The notes: generated by a model from the sequence alone, not told the origin. 6,414 bases of DNA from an uncultured Synergistia bacterium (GCA_937888925.1 CALARM010000753.1:1-6414), one strand, 5' to 3'; shown: positions 1-5,790, counted from the stretch's first letter. Translations and numbers: made by a program.

Positions 1-12
1 ATTCATAAAAAG

Positions 13-53
13 CTTCTGCCTGGCAGGCTCTGGAGAAGAAAAATTAGTTTTTT
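13..53. terminator. Weak hairpin, possible bidirectional terminator
   Basis: CTTCT (13-17) pairs with AGAAG (34-38), extended by CC/GG (19-20 with 32-33) around a bulged G. The loop also contains a near-perfect inverted repeat GCCTG-G-CAGGC (18-28). On the + strand a run of six T follows at 48-53, 9 nt after the stem, which is too far for a textbook terminator. On the - strand five T follow almost directly. It could end the transcript of a gene lying left of the window. The stem is short, and frames 1 and 2 are open across it, so it may instead lie inside the 3' end of an unseen gene. Confidence 0.25.
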
Positions 54-87
54 ATGTAGTATAAAAAAATATAACAGATAAGTCGTA

Positions 88-116
88 TTGACTTTTACCA
101 TAAGAACATTTATAGT
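88..116 (+). promoter_or_regulatory. Sigma70-type promoter for the glycosyltransferase gene
   Basis: TTGACT (88-93) and TATAGT (111-116) are separated by exactly 17 nt. Each hexamer differs from its consensus (TTGACA, TATAAT) by one base. Transcription would start near 123 and give a leader of about 54 nt before the ATG at 177. The promoter is correctly oriented and no other gene start lies nearby, so this is the best-supported promoter in the window. It rests on sequence match alone. Confidence 0.6.
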
Positions 117-135
117 AAAGGCCGTAATTATAACT

Positions 136-166
136 TACGTTACCTCGCGTCATACGTTACGCGTCA
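136..166 (+). repeat. Two tandem copies of a TACGTTAC-CGCGTCA motif in the leader
   Basis: TACGTTAC occurs at 136-143 and again at 153-160. CGCGTCA occurs at 146-152 and again at 160-166. The stretch is therefore two adjacent units, the first with two extra bases (CT) between its halves. It is GC-richer than the AT-rich sequence around it and lies between the predicted promoter and the start codon, ending 10 nt before the ATG. It occupies much of the place where a ribosome binding site would be expected. It may be a copy of a dispersed intergenic repeat, but only this pair is visible here. Confidence 0.6.
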
Positions 167-176
167 CAATTCTCAT

Positions 177-1778
177 ATGATAAAAAAACTAAAAGAAAAC
201 AAAGCTTTATTAATTCTTCTCCTTATATCATCAGTGCTGCTTCTTGCAAATATCTGGAATACAAATGAATTCTTCTGTGATGATGAATATATTTATATAA
301 GAATGGCAGAAGAAATGTATAATAATAAAAACGTCTGGACTCCAACCTGGTTTGGTGAGATACGTTACTTCAAACCTCCCTTTACTTACTGGTTGATGAT
401 GTTCTTCTTCCCTGTTGGCGGTACAAATATCACTACTGCACGGTTTTCAATAGCTTTTATATCTATTCTTACCATTTTATTTATATATAAACTTGCTGAA
501 CAGCTATATGGCAAACAGGAGGCTTACCTTGCAGGTATTCTCACCTGTACATGTTTTGGATATCTCATCTACGGTAAAATAGGTATGATGGACATGCCTC
601 TTACGTTTTTTCTGACTCTTTCAATTTATTATTTTTATCAGGCTTACCGTGAAAAATCACCTTTTTACGGGGCATTATTTTTTGCTGCTACCGGTGCATC
701 TTCTCTGGTAAAAGGGCCTGTATCCATAGTAATTTTATTTTTCTTTGCCACAGTCTTTTTATCAATATTCGGCGGATGGAAAATTTTTATCAATATTAGA
801 GCTTTATGGGGAGTATTTGCTGGAATATTTTTTATTATTCTCTGGCCTCTTGGAATATATATGAGTGGAGACTGGAATAACTGGTATAATTTCTTTATTT
901 TAAGAGAAAATTTCGGAAAATTTCATGATCCCGTTAATTATACATGCCTGGATTTACTGCCTTATTACTTACAGTTTTTCTTTCCATGGTCTTTATTACT
1001 TTTAGCTGCACTTCCATCAATATTCAAAAAGAAATACCTGCGTCTTCCCTCTTCTGTTGTTCCTGTGCTCTGGTTTTTCTGTACCACCGCAGTATTTCTT
1101 CTGCCTCAAACAAAACTGAAACATTATACAATACCGGCTTTACCGGCTTTATCTCTTATGATTGCTTTTTTATGGCATGAAATAAAAAATAATATTCTAA
1201 CGAAGATTTCTCTTTATATTACGGCATTAATTTTTTCATTATTATTCTTTATCATAATCTGTCTTATGAGGCTTGCCACAGGTAATGTACCATTTATATT
1301 TCTTACTGGAGCCCTTATTTCAGATATTATGATGATTATATTTCTTATAAAAAGAAACCTTGTCAGATCTGTATATGGTTTTGCCCTGTTAGCACTGATG
1401 TTGATCTGTGCAGGTTCTTATTTCTCTTATCCTCATCTTCCTCCCGGAGCCGTACCGTTAATAAGATCAGGAAATTCTGATTTAGCAGGTGTATTCAGAC
1501 AGCAGTCCTTTGTTTTTTCATATTTTTCAAATATAAAGTTTATTCAAATATCCTCTCTGAAAGAGATGAAAGAGATACTTGATAAAAAAGGCAAAATTAT
1601 AATATCAAAGGGTGATATGGAAGAATTTCAAAGAAGCGGTAATTTTCCTGATGTAAAGAGCATATATTCGTGGGAACAGTGGAAGAGACATATATCAGCA
1701 GGAGACATATACAATAGTTTATTATTGTCGGATATTTCAATTCTTAAAGAACCGGTATATTTATTCGAAAAAAAATGA
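177..1778 (+). CDS. ArnT/PMT-family membrane glycosyltransferase
   Basis: A 533-residue polytopic membrane protein of the ArnT-like (GT83/PMT_2) group. Family members transfer a sugar from a polyprenyl-phosphate carrier to lipid A, another glycan or a protein on the outer face of the inner membrane. Family landmarks are visible in order: an N-terminal transmembrane helix (about 10-26), the acidic D-D-E loop motif with Y38 at 35-38, KPPFTYWL at 66-73, KIGMMDMPLTFF at 134-145, SSLVKGP at 175-181, RENFGKF at 243-249, and KLKHYTIPALPAL at 313-325. Many hydrophobic helices follow up to about 416, then a hydrophilic C-terminal domain of about 115 residues that is probably periplasmic. The length is normal for the family. 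ATG177 is the first possible start after an in-frame stop at 72-74 and puts the signal-anchor helix directly at the N-terminus, but no Shine-Dalgarno sequence precedes it. The gene ends 2 nt before the convergent flagellin gene. The sugar and acceptor cannot be told from sequence, and no aminoarabinose synthesis genes are in view, so the name arnT is not justified. Confidence 0.88.
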   Translation: MIKKLKENKALLILLLISSVLLLANIWNTNEFFCDDEYIYIRMAEEMYNNKNVWTPTWFGEIRYFKPPFTYWLMMFFFPVGGTNITTARFSIAFISILTILFIYKLAEQLYGKQEAYLAGILTCTCFGYLIYGKIGMMDMPLTFFLTLSIYYFYQAYREKSPFYGALFFAATGASSLVKGPVSIVILFFFATVFLSIFGGWKIFINIRALWGVFAGIFFIILWPLGIYMSGDWNNWYNFFILRENFGKFHDPVNYTCLDLLPYYLQFFFPWSLLLLAALPSIFKKKYLRLPSSVVPVLWFFCTTAVFLLPQTKLKHYTIPALPALSLMIAFLWHEIKNNILTKISLYITALIFSLLFFIIICLMRLATGNVPFIFLTGALISDIMMIIFLIKRNLVRSVYGFALLALMLICAGSYFSYPHLPPGAVPLIRSGNSDLAGVFRQQSFVFSYFSNIKFIQISSLKEMKEILDKKGKIIISKGDMEEFQRSGNFPDVKSIYSWEQWKRHISAGDIYNSLLLSDISILKEPVYLFEKK

Positions 1779-1780
1779 AA

Positions 1781-2992
1781 TCACTGTAAAAGTCCCAGTA
1801 CTGCCTGCTGTGATTGATTTGCCTGAGTCAGCATTGCAAGAGATGCCTGCTGTTTAACCTGTTCCATACTCTGCTGCAGAATTGCTTCCGTATAATCTGC
1901 ATCCACTTCCTGAGACAGGGTTCCCTGAAGGCTCATTTTATATGTTTCACCATTAGAAATACTCACTTTTAATCGGTTCTGCAGAGAGCCAAGGGAAGAT
2001 CTTTCAACAGAGACTCTCTCTATGGCATCATCAATCATACTGACACTGTTTTTCGCCGCAAGAACAGTAGACACATCAAGCCGGGTAATTCTCAGGCCAT
2101 AAGAACTCACATCTCCTATACCAACATTGATTTCTTCACCTGCATTTGCCCCTATTTGAAAGGAAATAGATTTATCATCACTTTCGCCTTTATCCTGTGA
2201 TGTAATCCGTAACACAGCTGTTTTACCTGCATCAGTGCTTGCATCCACCTTGTAAAAGGTCATTTGAGCATTTCCGTAATCACTGAGTGTAACTATACTT
2301 CCGCTGGTAGAATTTATACTATCCAGACCTCTGGCTGTAAATACCGGTTGATACGAATCGGATGTATCTGACGCATATATCTGTGCATCGATACTGCTTC
2401 CGTTGATAACCAGTTTAACCTGAAAGGTAACGTCTTTAAAATTAGTTTTATCGACAGTAACTTCAGTTCCCATAAGAAATGTAGGGGATGTTCCCTGAAT
2501 GGTAGATTCATTTACAATAATGTTTGTAAGTAATGTTCCGTCTGCATCTTTAGGAGGTCTGCTGCTTTTCATGTCTCCGTTCAAAAGGTGTCTTTCCTTA
2601 TATCTGGTATCTCTTGCGATTCTGTCCAGTTCTTTTCTATAATCATCAATTTGTTTTTGATAATTAACGCGGTCTGCATCCGTTGTGGCATCATTTGAAG
2701 ATTTTACGGCAAGCTGTCTCATATTCTGCAAAATATCCTGCATATTGGAGAGAGCCTTTTCTGCTGTAGCAAGTAATTTATCTCCTTCCTGAGTATTATC
2801 GATACCGATCTTTAAACCTTCTTTATAGGCGATAAGTCTCTGAGAAGTTGCCATGACAGCGGGGTCATCTTCAGAGGCCTGAACCCTTTTACCTGTAGCA
2901 ATTTGTACCTGAATCGAAGCGAGATTGCCCTGAGCGAGATTAAAATTTTGAAGAGCCGAAATACCTGCAGGATTAAAATTGATACTTGGCAT
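1781..2992 (-). CDS. fliC: Divergent flagellin (flagellar filament protein)
   Basis: A 403-residue flagellin, the exported subunit that polymerises into the flagellar filament. The N-terminal D0/D1 helices span about 1-140 and include MRQLAVKSSND (91-101), which contains the conserved arginine (R92) of the D1/TLR5 segment. The middle (about 141-275) is a variable beta-rich domain. QIGANAGEE (279-287) matches the flagellin G-A-N motif. The C-terminal helices include SMIDDAIERVSVERSSLGSL (318-337) and QQASLAMLTQANQSQQAVLG (381-400), which are diagnostic of flagellin and not of the hook protein FlgL. The N-terminus is unusual: ATGKRVQASEDDPAVMATS (32-50) replaces the usual SGxRINxAxDDAAGLAIS, and S/T-GKRV..S-DDP is closer to FlgL. 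The start has an excellent ribosome binding site. No other flagellar gene is in the window, so this may be a stand-alone or secondary filament gene. The symbol is family-level. The product call is firm, the exact paralogue is not. Confidence 0.88.
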   Translation of the reverse strand: MPSINFNPAGISALQNFNLAQGNLASIQVQIATGKRVQASEDDPAVMATSQRLIAYKEGLKIGIDNTQEGDKLLATAEKALSNMQDILQNMRQLAVKSSNDATTDADRVNYQKQIDDYRKELDRIARDTRYKERHLLNGDMKSSRPPKDADGTLLTNIIVNESTIQGTSPTFLMGTEVTVDKTNFKDVTFQVKLVINGSSIDAQIYASDTSDSYQPVFTARGLDSINSTSGSIVTLSDYGNAQMTFYKVDASTDAGKTAVLRITSQDKGESDDKSISFQIGANAGEEINVGIGDVSSYGLRITRLDVSTVLAAKNSVSMIDDAIERVSVERSSLGSLQNRLKVSISNGETYKMSLQGTLSQEVDADYTEAILQQSMEQVKQQASLAMLTQANQSQQAVLGLLQ

Positions 2993-2995
2993 ATT

Positions 2996-3006
2996 CCTTC
3001 CTCCCT
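2996..3006 (-). promoter_or_regulatory. Strong Shine-Dalgarno site of the flagellin gene
   Basis: On the - strand AGGGAGGAAGG covers 3006-2996, with GGGAGG ending 7 nt before the ATG at 2992. It fixes the flagellin start and suits a highly expressed structural protein. It is the only clear ribosome binding site in the window. Confidence 0.8.
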
Positions 3007-3038
3007 GGATTTATGTTTATACATCCATGTATATTAAG

Positions 3039-3065
3039 ATACCGGCAGTTTTATAGTGTATTTCA
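3039..3065 (-). promoter_or_regulatory. Candidate sigma28 (FliA-type) flagellin promoter
   Basis: On the - strand GCCGGTAT (3046-3039) resembles the sigma28 -10 element GCCGATAA. A TGAA (3065-3062) lies 15 nt upstream, the spacing of the sigma28 -35 element TAAA. Transcription would begin near 3032, leaving a leader of about 40 nt. The placement in front of a flagellin gene supports the call, but both elements are imperfect. The -35 lies inside the base of the large palindrome, so that structure could affect the promoter. Confidence 0.45.
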
Positions 3066-3083
3066 TAACTTATTAGAATTTAA

Positions 3084-3111
3084 GTGAGTAGTGAGTGGTG
3101 AGTAGTGAGTA
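3084..3111. repeat. Left heptamer arm, four units of GTGAGTR
   Basis: Four perfectly phased 7-bp units: GTGAGTA, GTGAGTG, GTGAGTA, GTGAGTA. Read on the other strand, and allowing a shift of register, the unit is YTCACTN, the same as in the array at 3277-3304. This arm pairs with the units at 3127-3154. Confidence 0.9.
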
Positions 3112-3126
3112 GTAAAGGCAATCTTT

Positions 3127-3154
3127 TACTCACTATTCACTACTCACTATTCAC
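3127..3154. repeat. Right heptamer arm, four units of TAYTCAC
   Basis: Four phased 7-bp units alternate TACTCAC, TATTCAC, TACTCAC, TATTCAC. This is the inverted counterpart of the 3084-3111 arm. The two T-for-C changes keep pairing in RNA through G-U wobbles, as does the one G-for-A change in the left arm, so the differences between the arms do not break the stem. Confidence 0.9.
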
Positions 3155-3276
3155 TCATTAATTATGAATTGTTATGAAACTAACTATATAAAGATATCCT
3201 ATATATTTAATCGGCATATAACGTCTAAACTTTAGTATTTTTGATATTATTTTACAGAGATTAATGTCCTATTCTT

Positions 3277-3304
3277 TTCACTCTTCACTTTTCACTCTTC
3301 ACTA
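3277..3304. repeat. Second heptamer array, four units of TTCACTN
   Basis: Four phased units: TTCACTC, TTCACTT, TTCACTC, TTCACTA. They belong to the same heptamer family as the palindrome arms about 120 bp to the left, but here there is no inverted partner. The array stops 14 nt before the NTPase start codon. The sequence between the two repeat elements (3189-3276) is plain AT-rich DNA in which I see no gene or motif. Confidence 0.9.
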
Positions 3305-3312
3305 TATATAAT
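3284..3312 (+). promoter_or_regulatory. Possible promoter of the NTPase gene using a repeat unit as -35
   Basis: TATAAT at 3307-3312 is a perfect -10 hexamer. Exactly 17 nt upstream, 3284-3289 is TTCACT, a heptamer unit that matches TTGACA at four of six positions. Transcription would start at or within a base or two of the ATG at 3319, giving a leaderless mRNA. This would explain why no Shine-Dalgarno sequence is present. The flanking sequence is an AT alternation in which TATAAT can arise by chance, so this remains a model. Confidence 0.4.
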
Positions 3313-3318
3313 ATATGT

Positions 3319-3855
3319 ATGATTAATAAAATTCTTATTACAGGTGAAAGACAGACAGGCAAAAGTACTCTGGTAAAAAAGCTCTGGAATTTTTTAAGAG
3401 AAACCTTTCCGGAAATAGTCATAACAGGTTTTTTAACCAGATTGGAACAAAATGATAAGAACAAAAGAATTCTCAGGTTTATCAATATTGATAGGAAAGA
3501 AAATTTAATACTGGCAGAGAGTAATGGTGATAACAGAGGTATGTGTGTGGAGCCAGGAGCTTTTGATAAAGCTGCCGACTTGATTAAAAATATGGAAACC
3601 GGAGGTAAAATATTAATAATAGATGAACTGGGATATCTTGAATCAGAATCCATGAAATTTCAGACAGAAGTATTGGAGTTAATTAATCATGCCAGTTTTT
3701 CTATTCTGGTTGTAAGAAAAATGAAAACATCCTTTCTGGATCAAATAAGATCTTTAAATAACAGTATATTAATGGAAGTAACTCAGGAAAACAGAGAACA
3801 TCTGTCAGAAAGAATAATGGATATACTATCTGCTATTCATCTGGAGAATCAATAA
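3319..3855 (+). CDS. THEP1-type P-loop nucleoside triphosphatase
   Basis: A 178-residue P-loop protein matching the NTPase_1/THEP1 family, cytoplasmic enzymes that hydrolyse NTPs and whose cellular role is poorly defined. The Walker A motif GERQTGKST is at 9-17, directly after the first beta strand. GFLTRLEQ (37-44) and the beta-strand pair around RILRFINI (50-57) match the family's GF.T.E region. GMCVEPGAFDKA (74-85) fits the conserved segment before the Walker B strand. Walker B is KILIIDELG (97-105) with D102 and E103, followed by LE at 107-108. VVRK (131-134) occupies the late-strand position. The length is typical and the key motifs are intact, so the enzyme should be active. The Walker A position supports ATG3319, although no ribosome binding site is visible. 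Its last 23 bp overlap the end of the convergent gene at 3833-5683. The high-scoring opposite-strand frame across the gene is a shadow. Confidence 0.85.
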   Translation: MINKILITGERQTGKSTLVKKLWNFLRETFPEIVITGFLTRLEQNDKNKRILRFINIDRKENLILAESNGDNRGMCVEPGAFDKAADLIKNMETGGKILIIDELGYLESESMKFQTEVLELINHASFSILVVRKMKTSFLDQIRSLNNSILMEVTQENREHLSERIMDILSAIHLENQ

Positions 3856-5683
3856 TTTTTATAAAATTTCTATTGTCACGCTCTTCCAGATCTTTAAAAT
3901 AAAGGGATAAGCACTCGATGAATTTATTGCAATCTCCGTCAGTGCCTTTCTCCTCACTGCCTGAAATGCATACGCACGGTATGCCTGCCAGGGCAAATGG
4001 GTAAAAACCTTTATTTATTCCATATTGATCTTTATCCCTTATGAAACTGTTATTTACCAGTAATCGAAAAAAATTTTCCGTGAATATGTTATGAGTCGTA
4101 ACTACAAAGCGTGATTTTTTATCTTTATCTATGAGTAAAATACCTTTTTCCACGAGTTTTTCTTCTAGTCTTAAAGGATCAATTTCCCTGGCCTGATTAT
4201 ATATTTTTTTTATAACATATTCTTTAAGTTGTTCAATAGACTTATTTTTTTCTTCTTCACTGAAACCAAAGACATCTTTAAATATTTCTCTGCAGCTTTC
4301 GAGTATTTTACCAGTAGTAAGAGGAGTTTTTTCTTTCAATATATCTTTTAAACTATTTGCCAGTATAGTATCTATGTCGGATAGGTCTTTAAAATCAACA
4401 AGGTCTATAAAATAGTTATCTATAACATTTATACCTGCTATATCGGTAAAAGCATTTTCAATATTTATGTAGATAAAATCTCTATAGTAAGTCTCAATAT
4501 CGGAGAGATAGTTCTGCGAACATGGGATATGATAATCTACAGCAGAAAGAATATTATTACGCAGGATCCCGTCAAAATGTATATAAATAAGTATATCATC
4601 TGCCCCTATAATTTTAGATCGTGTATGAAATCCTCTTTTCAGTATATCTTCAAAATAGAAAGCTCCTCTTAAAGGAAGTATTATATCCGATTCTGCGCCT
4701 GAAAAAAGCCACAGATAGTTTACGTCCGGTCTTCTGTCCAGTTTTACAAGAGATTCAATTAAGAAAGAAATAGTTTTTGCTTTTTTTATATCGTTACAAC
4801 TAAGTTTTTCACTGCTGTTATTATAACCTGTTCCTAACATAATTGTTTTATTTGTATTTGATAAAGAAGGAGCGAAAACGACATATAAACGTTCTCCGTT
4901 TATATATTCGTCACCGTCTCTTATTAAATCTTCCGGCAAATCTATTACGGTCAGAATAAAATTGTTTTTATCAGAAATTTCCCTTAAAATTTTCTCCAGA
5001 TATAATTCTCCGTATTTAAAAAACATATCTTCATGAGAAATATTTTCTTTTTTGTTTGAATAAAATTCAGAAATGAGATCCAGATTTTTTTTCAGTTTGC
5101 TCCCTGCCTGAATGCCATGATCTTTAACAACAATATTGTAATAATGATTTTGTTTTATTTCCGGAGATACATATAGTTCCGGTATCGATTTATATATATG
5201 CCTTGAGTAAGTAAGCCAGTTATAGTCTTTTACCATTGAAAGAAATTTTTTCTTATTCATATCTGAAATATTATGCCACAGGATGTCTCTATAACATTTA
5301 CCGTAAGGTACACAGTTCACGGAGAGCAAATCTCTCAATTCGATTCCGTCAAGTCTTAAGGGGTGAACAAGACATCCTGTTTTTTCCTCTTCCCTGTCGA
5401 TAAAACCGGCAAAATAGCAGTTATACATCAAAAATACAGGATCTCTGTTGTTAATTTTTTTTAGTTCCATGAGATATTCCTGTAAAAAAGTAGGATTTAC
5501 TGTTTTAAGGTCAGGAAAAAAAGATTGAAAACATCTGGTATTAATAGTCAGAAATTCCGTAATAATATCGTTTTGTTCATAAAGATTAATACAGCAGCCT
5601 GCACAACTGTGCCCTTCAAGCTGGCACAGTGACACTTCCGGTAAATATATTTTTTTTCTGTCTCTATATCTTTTTACATACAT
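3833..5683 (-). CDS. YkgJ-like cysteine-cluster protein fused to a degenerate M28 peptidase-like domain
   Basis: A 616-residue soluble protein in two parts. Residues 1-165 resemble the YkgJ/CxxCxxCC zinc-or-iron cluster family: C20, C27, C30, C31 (SCAGCC), then C89 (NCYFAGF), C104 (GCLVHP), C124 and C130. Residues about 225-616 recall family M28 zinc aminopeptidases. ERLYVVFAPS (264-273) then TIMLGTGYNN (280-289) sits where the family has VVLGAHYDS. SCND (295-298) matches the G-A-D-N site, LWLFSGAES (324-332) the F.GAEE site, LRGAFYFEDIL (338-348) the GLLGS..F helix, IYIHFDG (366-372) the NLD site, and FYPFALAGIPCVCISG (560-575) the SDH.PF..AGIP site. The metal-binding His of HYD, the second Glu of EE, and the late His are not in place, so ordinary peptidase activity is doubtful. 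There is no signal peptide. The start lacks a Shine-Dalgarno sequence; the ORF's 5' end is set by ATG5683. It is co-directional with the DUF362 gene upstream. The cysteine part is fairly secure, the M28 relationship is inferred from motif order. Confidence 0.7.
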   Translation of the reverse strand: MYVKRYRDRKKIYLPEVSLCQLEGHSCAGCCINLYEQNDIITEFLTINTRCFQSFFPDLKTVNPTFLQEYLMELKKINNRDPVFLMYNCYFAGFIDREEEKTGCLVHPLRLDGIELRDLLSVNCVPYGKCYRDILWHNISDMNKKKFLSMVKDYNWLTYSRHIYKSIPELYVSPEIKQNHYYNIVVKDHGIQAGSKLKKNLDLISEFYSNKKENISHEDMFFKYGELYLEKILREISDKNNFILTVIDLPEDLIRDGDEYINGERLYVVFAPSLSNTNKTIMLGTGYNNSSEKLSCNDIKKAKTISFLIESLVKLDRRPDVNYLWLFSGAESDIILPLRGAFYFEDILKRGFHTRSKIIGADDILIYIHFDGILRNNILSAVDYHIPCSQNYLSDIETYYRDFIYINIENAFTDIAGINVIDNYFIDLVDFKDLSDIDTILANSLKDILKEKTPLTTGKILESCREIFKDVFGFSEEEKNKSIEQLKEYVIKKIYNQAREIDPLRLEEKLVEKGILLIDKDKKSRFVVTTHNIFTENFFRLLVNNSFIRDKDQYGINKGFYPFALAGIPCVCISGSEEKGTDGDCNKFIECLSLYFKDLEERDNRNFIKIIDSPDE

Positions 5684-5690
5684 ATTTTAA

Positions 5691-5757
5691 CTTAAAGCCC
5701 CCGGAATTCTCCGCTTATAGAGTCTACAACTCAGGTGGAGATGAAGTGGGAGTCCTT
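5691..5757 (-). other. GC-richer structured patch, possible IS200/IS605 end relic
   Basis: The 64 bases at 5693-5756 contain 32 G/C (50%), clearly above the AT-rich surroundings. CTCC (5709-5712) pairs with GGAG (5737-5740), and inside it GAGT (5720-5723) pairs with ACTC (5729-5732) around a CTACA loop. Read on the - strand, the order hairpin, GGAGAATTCC, GGGGGCTTTAAG resembles the right ends (omega-RNA region) of IS200/IS605 elements as I remember them. No tnpA or tnpB reading frame is present, so it would be a solo remnant. It ends 7 nt before the start codon of the cysteine-cluster gene, so it may instead be a structured 5' leader of that gene. Confidence 0.3.
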
Positions 5758-5790
5758 TCTATGATTAGATTTTTTGAAAATTCCTCATAG

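Larger units (their letters stand above)
3052..3188. repeat. 137-bp imperfect palindrome (giant stem-loop) built from heptamers
   Basis: Three nested sets of arms are visible. The outer arms are TATAGT (3052-3057) with ACTATA (3183-3188). The middle arms are TTTCATAAC (3061-3069) with GTTATGAAA (3171-3179), followed by AT-rich partly pairing sequence. The inner arms are four tandem heptamers at 3084-3111 facing four complementary heptamers at 3127-3154. The inner arms pair over all 28 positions as RNA, with three G-U wobbles. AAAG (3114-3117) and CTTT (3123-3126) close a GCAAT loop. The element lies between divergently oriented genes and could act as a terminator-like or RNA-stabilising hairpin, or be a small non-coding mobile repeat. 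No transposase is present. Confidence 0.85.

Noticed and set aside
1..81. Tail of a coding region entering from the left on the + strand
   Set aside because: Frame 1 is open to a stop at 79-81 and frame 2 to a stop at 62-64. Neither short tail shows a recognisable motif, so I cannot choose between them or show that either is real.
944..1180. 78-residue open frame on the + strand
   Set aside because: It is an alternative frame inside the glycosyltransferase gene, crossing conserved motifs of that family.
1779..1815. Hairpin AATCAC/GTGATT as terminator of the glycosyltransferase gene
   Set aside because: A 6-bp AT-rich stem with a 25-nt loop and no following T-run is too weak to support a terminator.
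2314..2511. 65-residue open frame on the - strand
   Set aside because: It is an out-of-frame shadow within the variable region of the flagellin gene.
2812..3024. 70-residue open frame on the - strand
   Set aside because: It overlaps the conserved flagellin N-terminus in another frame, and its start lies upstream of the strong flagellin ribosome binding site.
3084..3154. CRISPR array
   Set aside because: The repeats are contiguous 7-bp units without spacers and are arranged as inverted arms. No cas gene is present.
3285..3653. 122-residue open frame on the - strand
   Set aside because: It lies almost wholly antisense to the NTPase, whose Walker A and B motifs prove the + frame is the coding one. 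The translation shows no recognisable domain.
5694..5790. Small + strand coding frame between the two right-hand genes
   Set aside because: A frame reading KPPEFSAYRVYNSGGDEVGV is open to TAG at 5788-5790, but no start codon with a ribosome binding site precedes it and no family is recognised.
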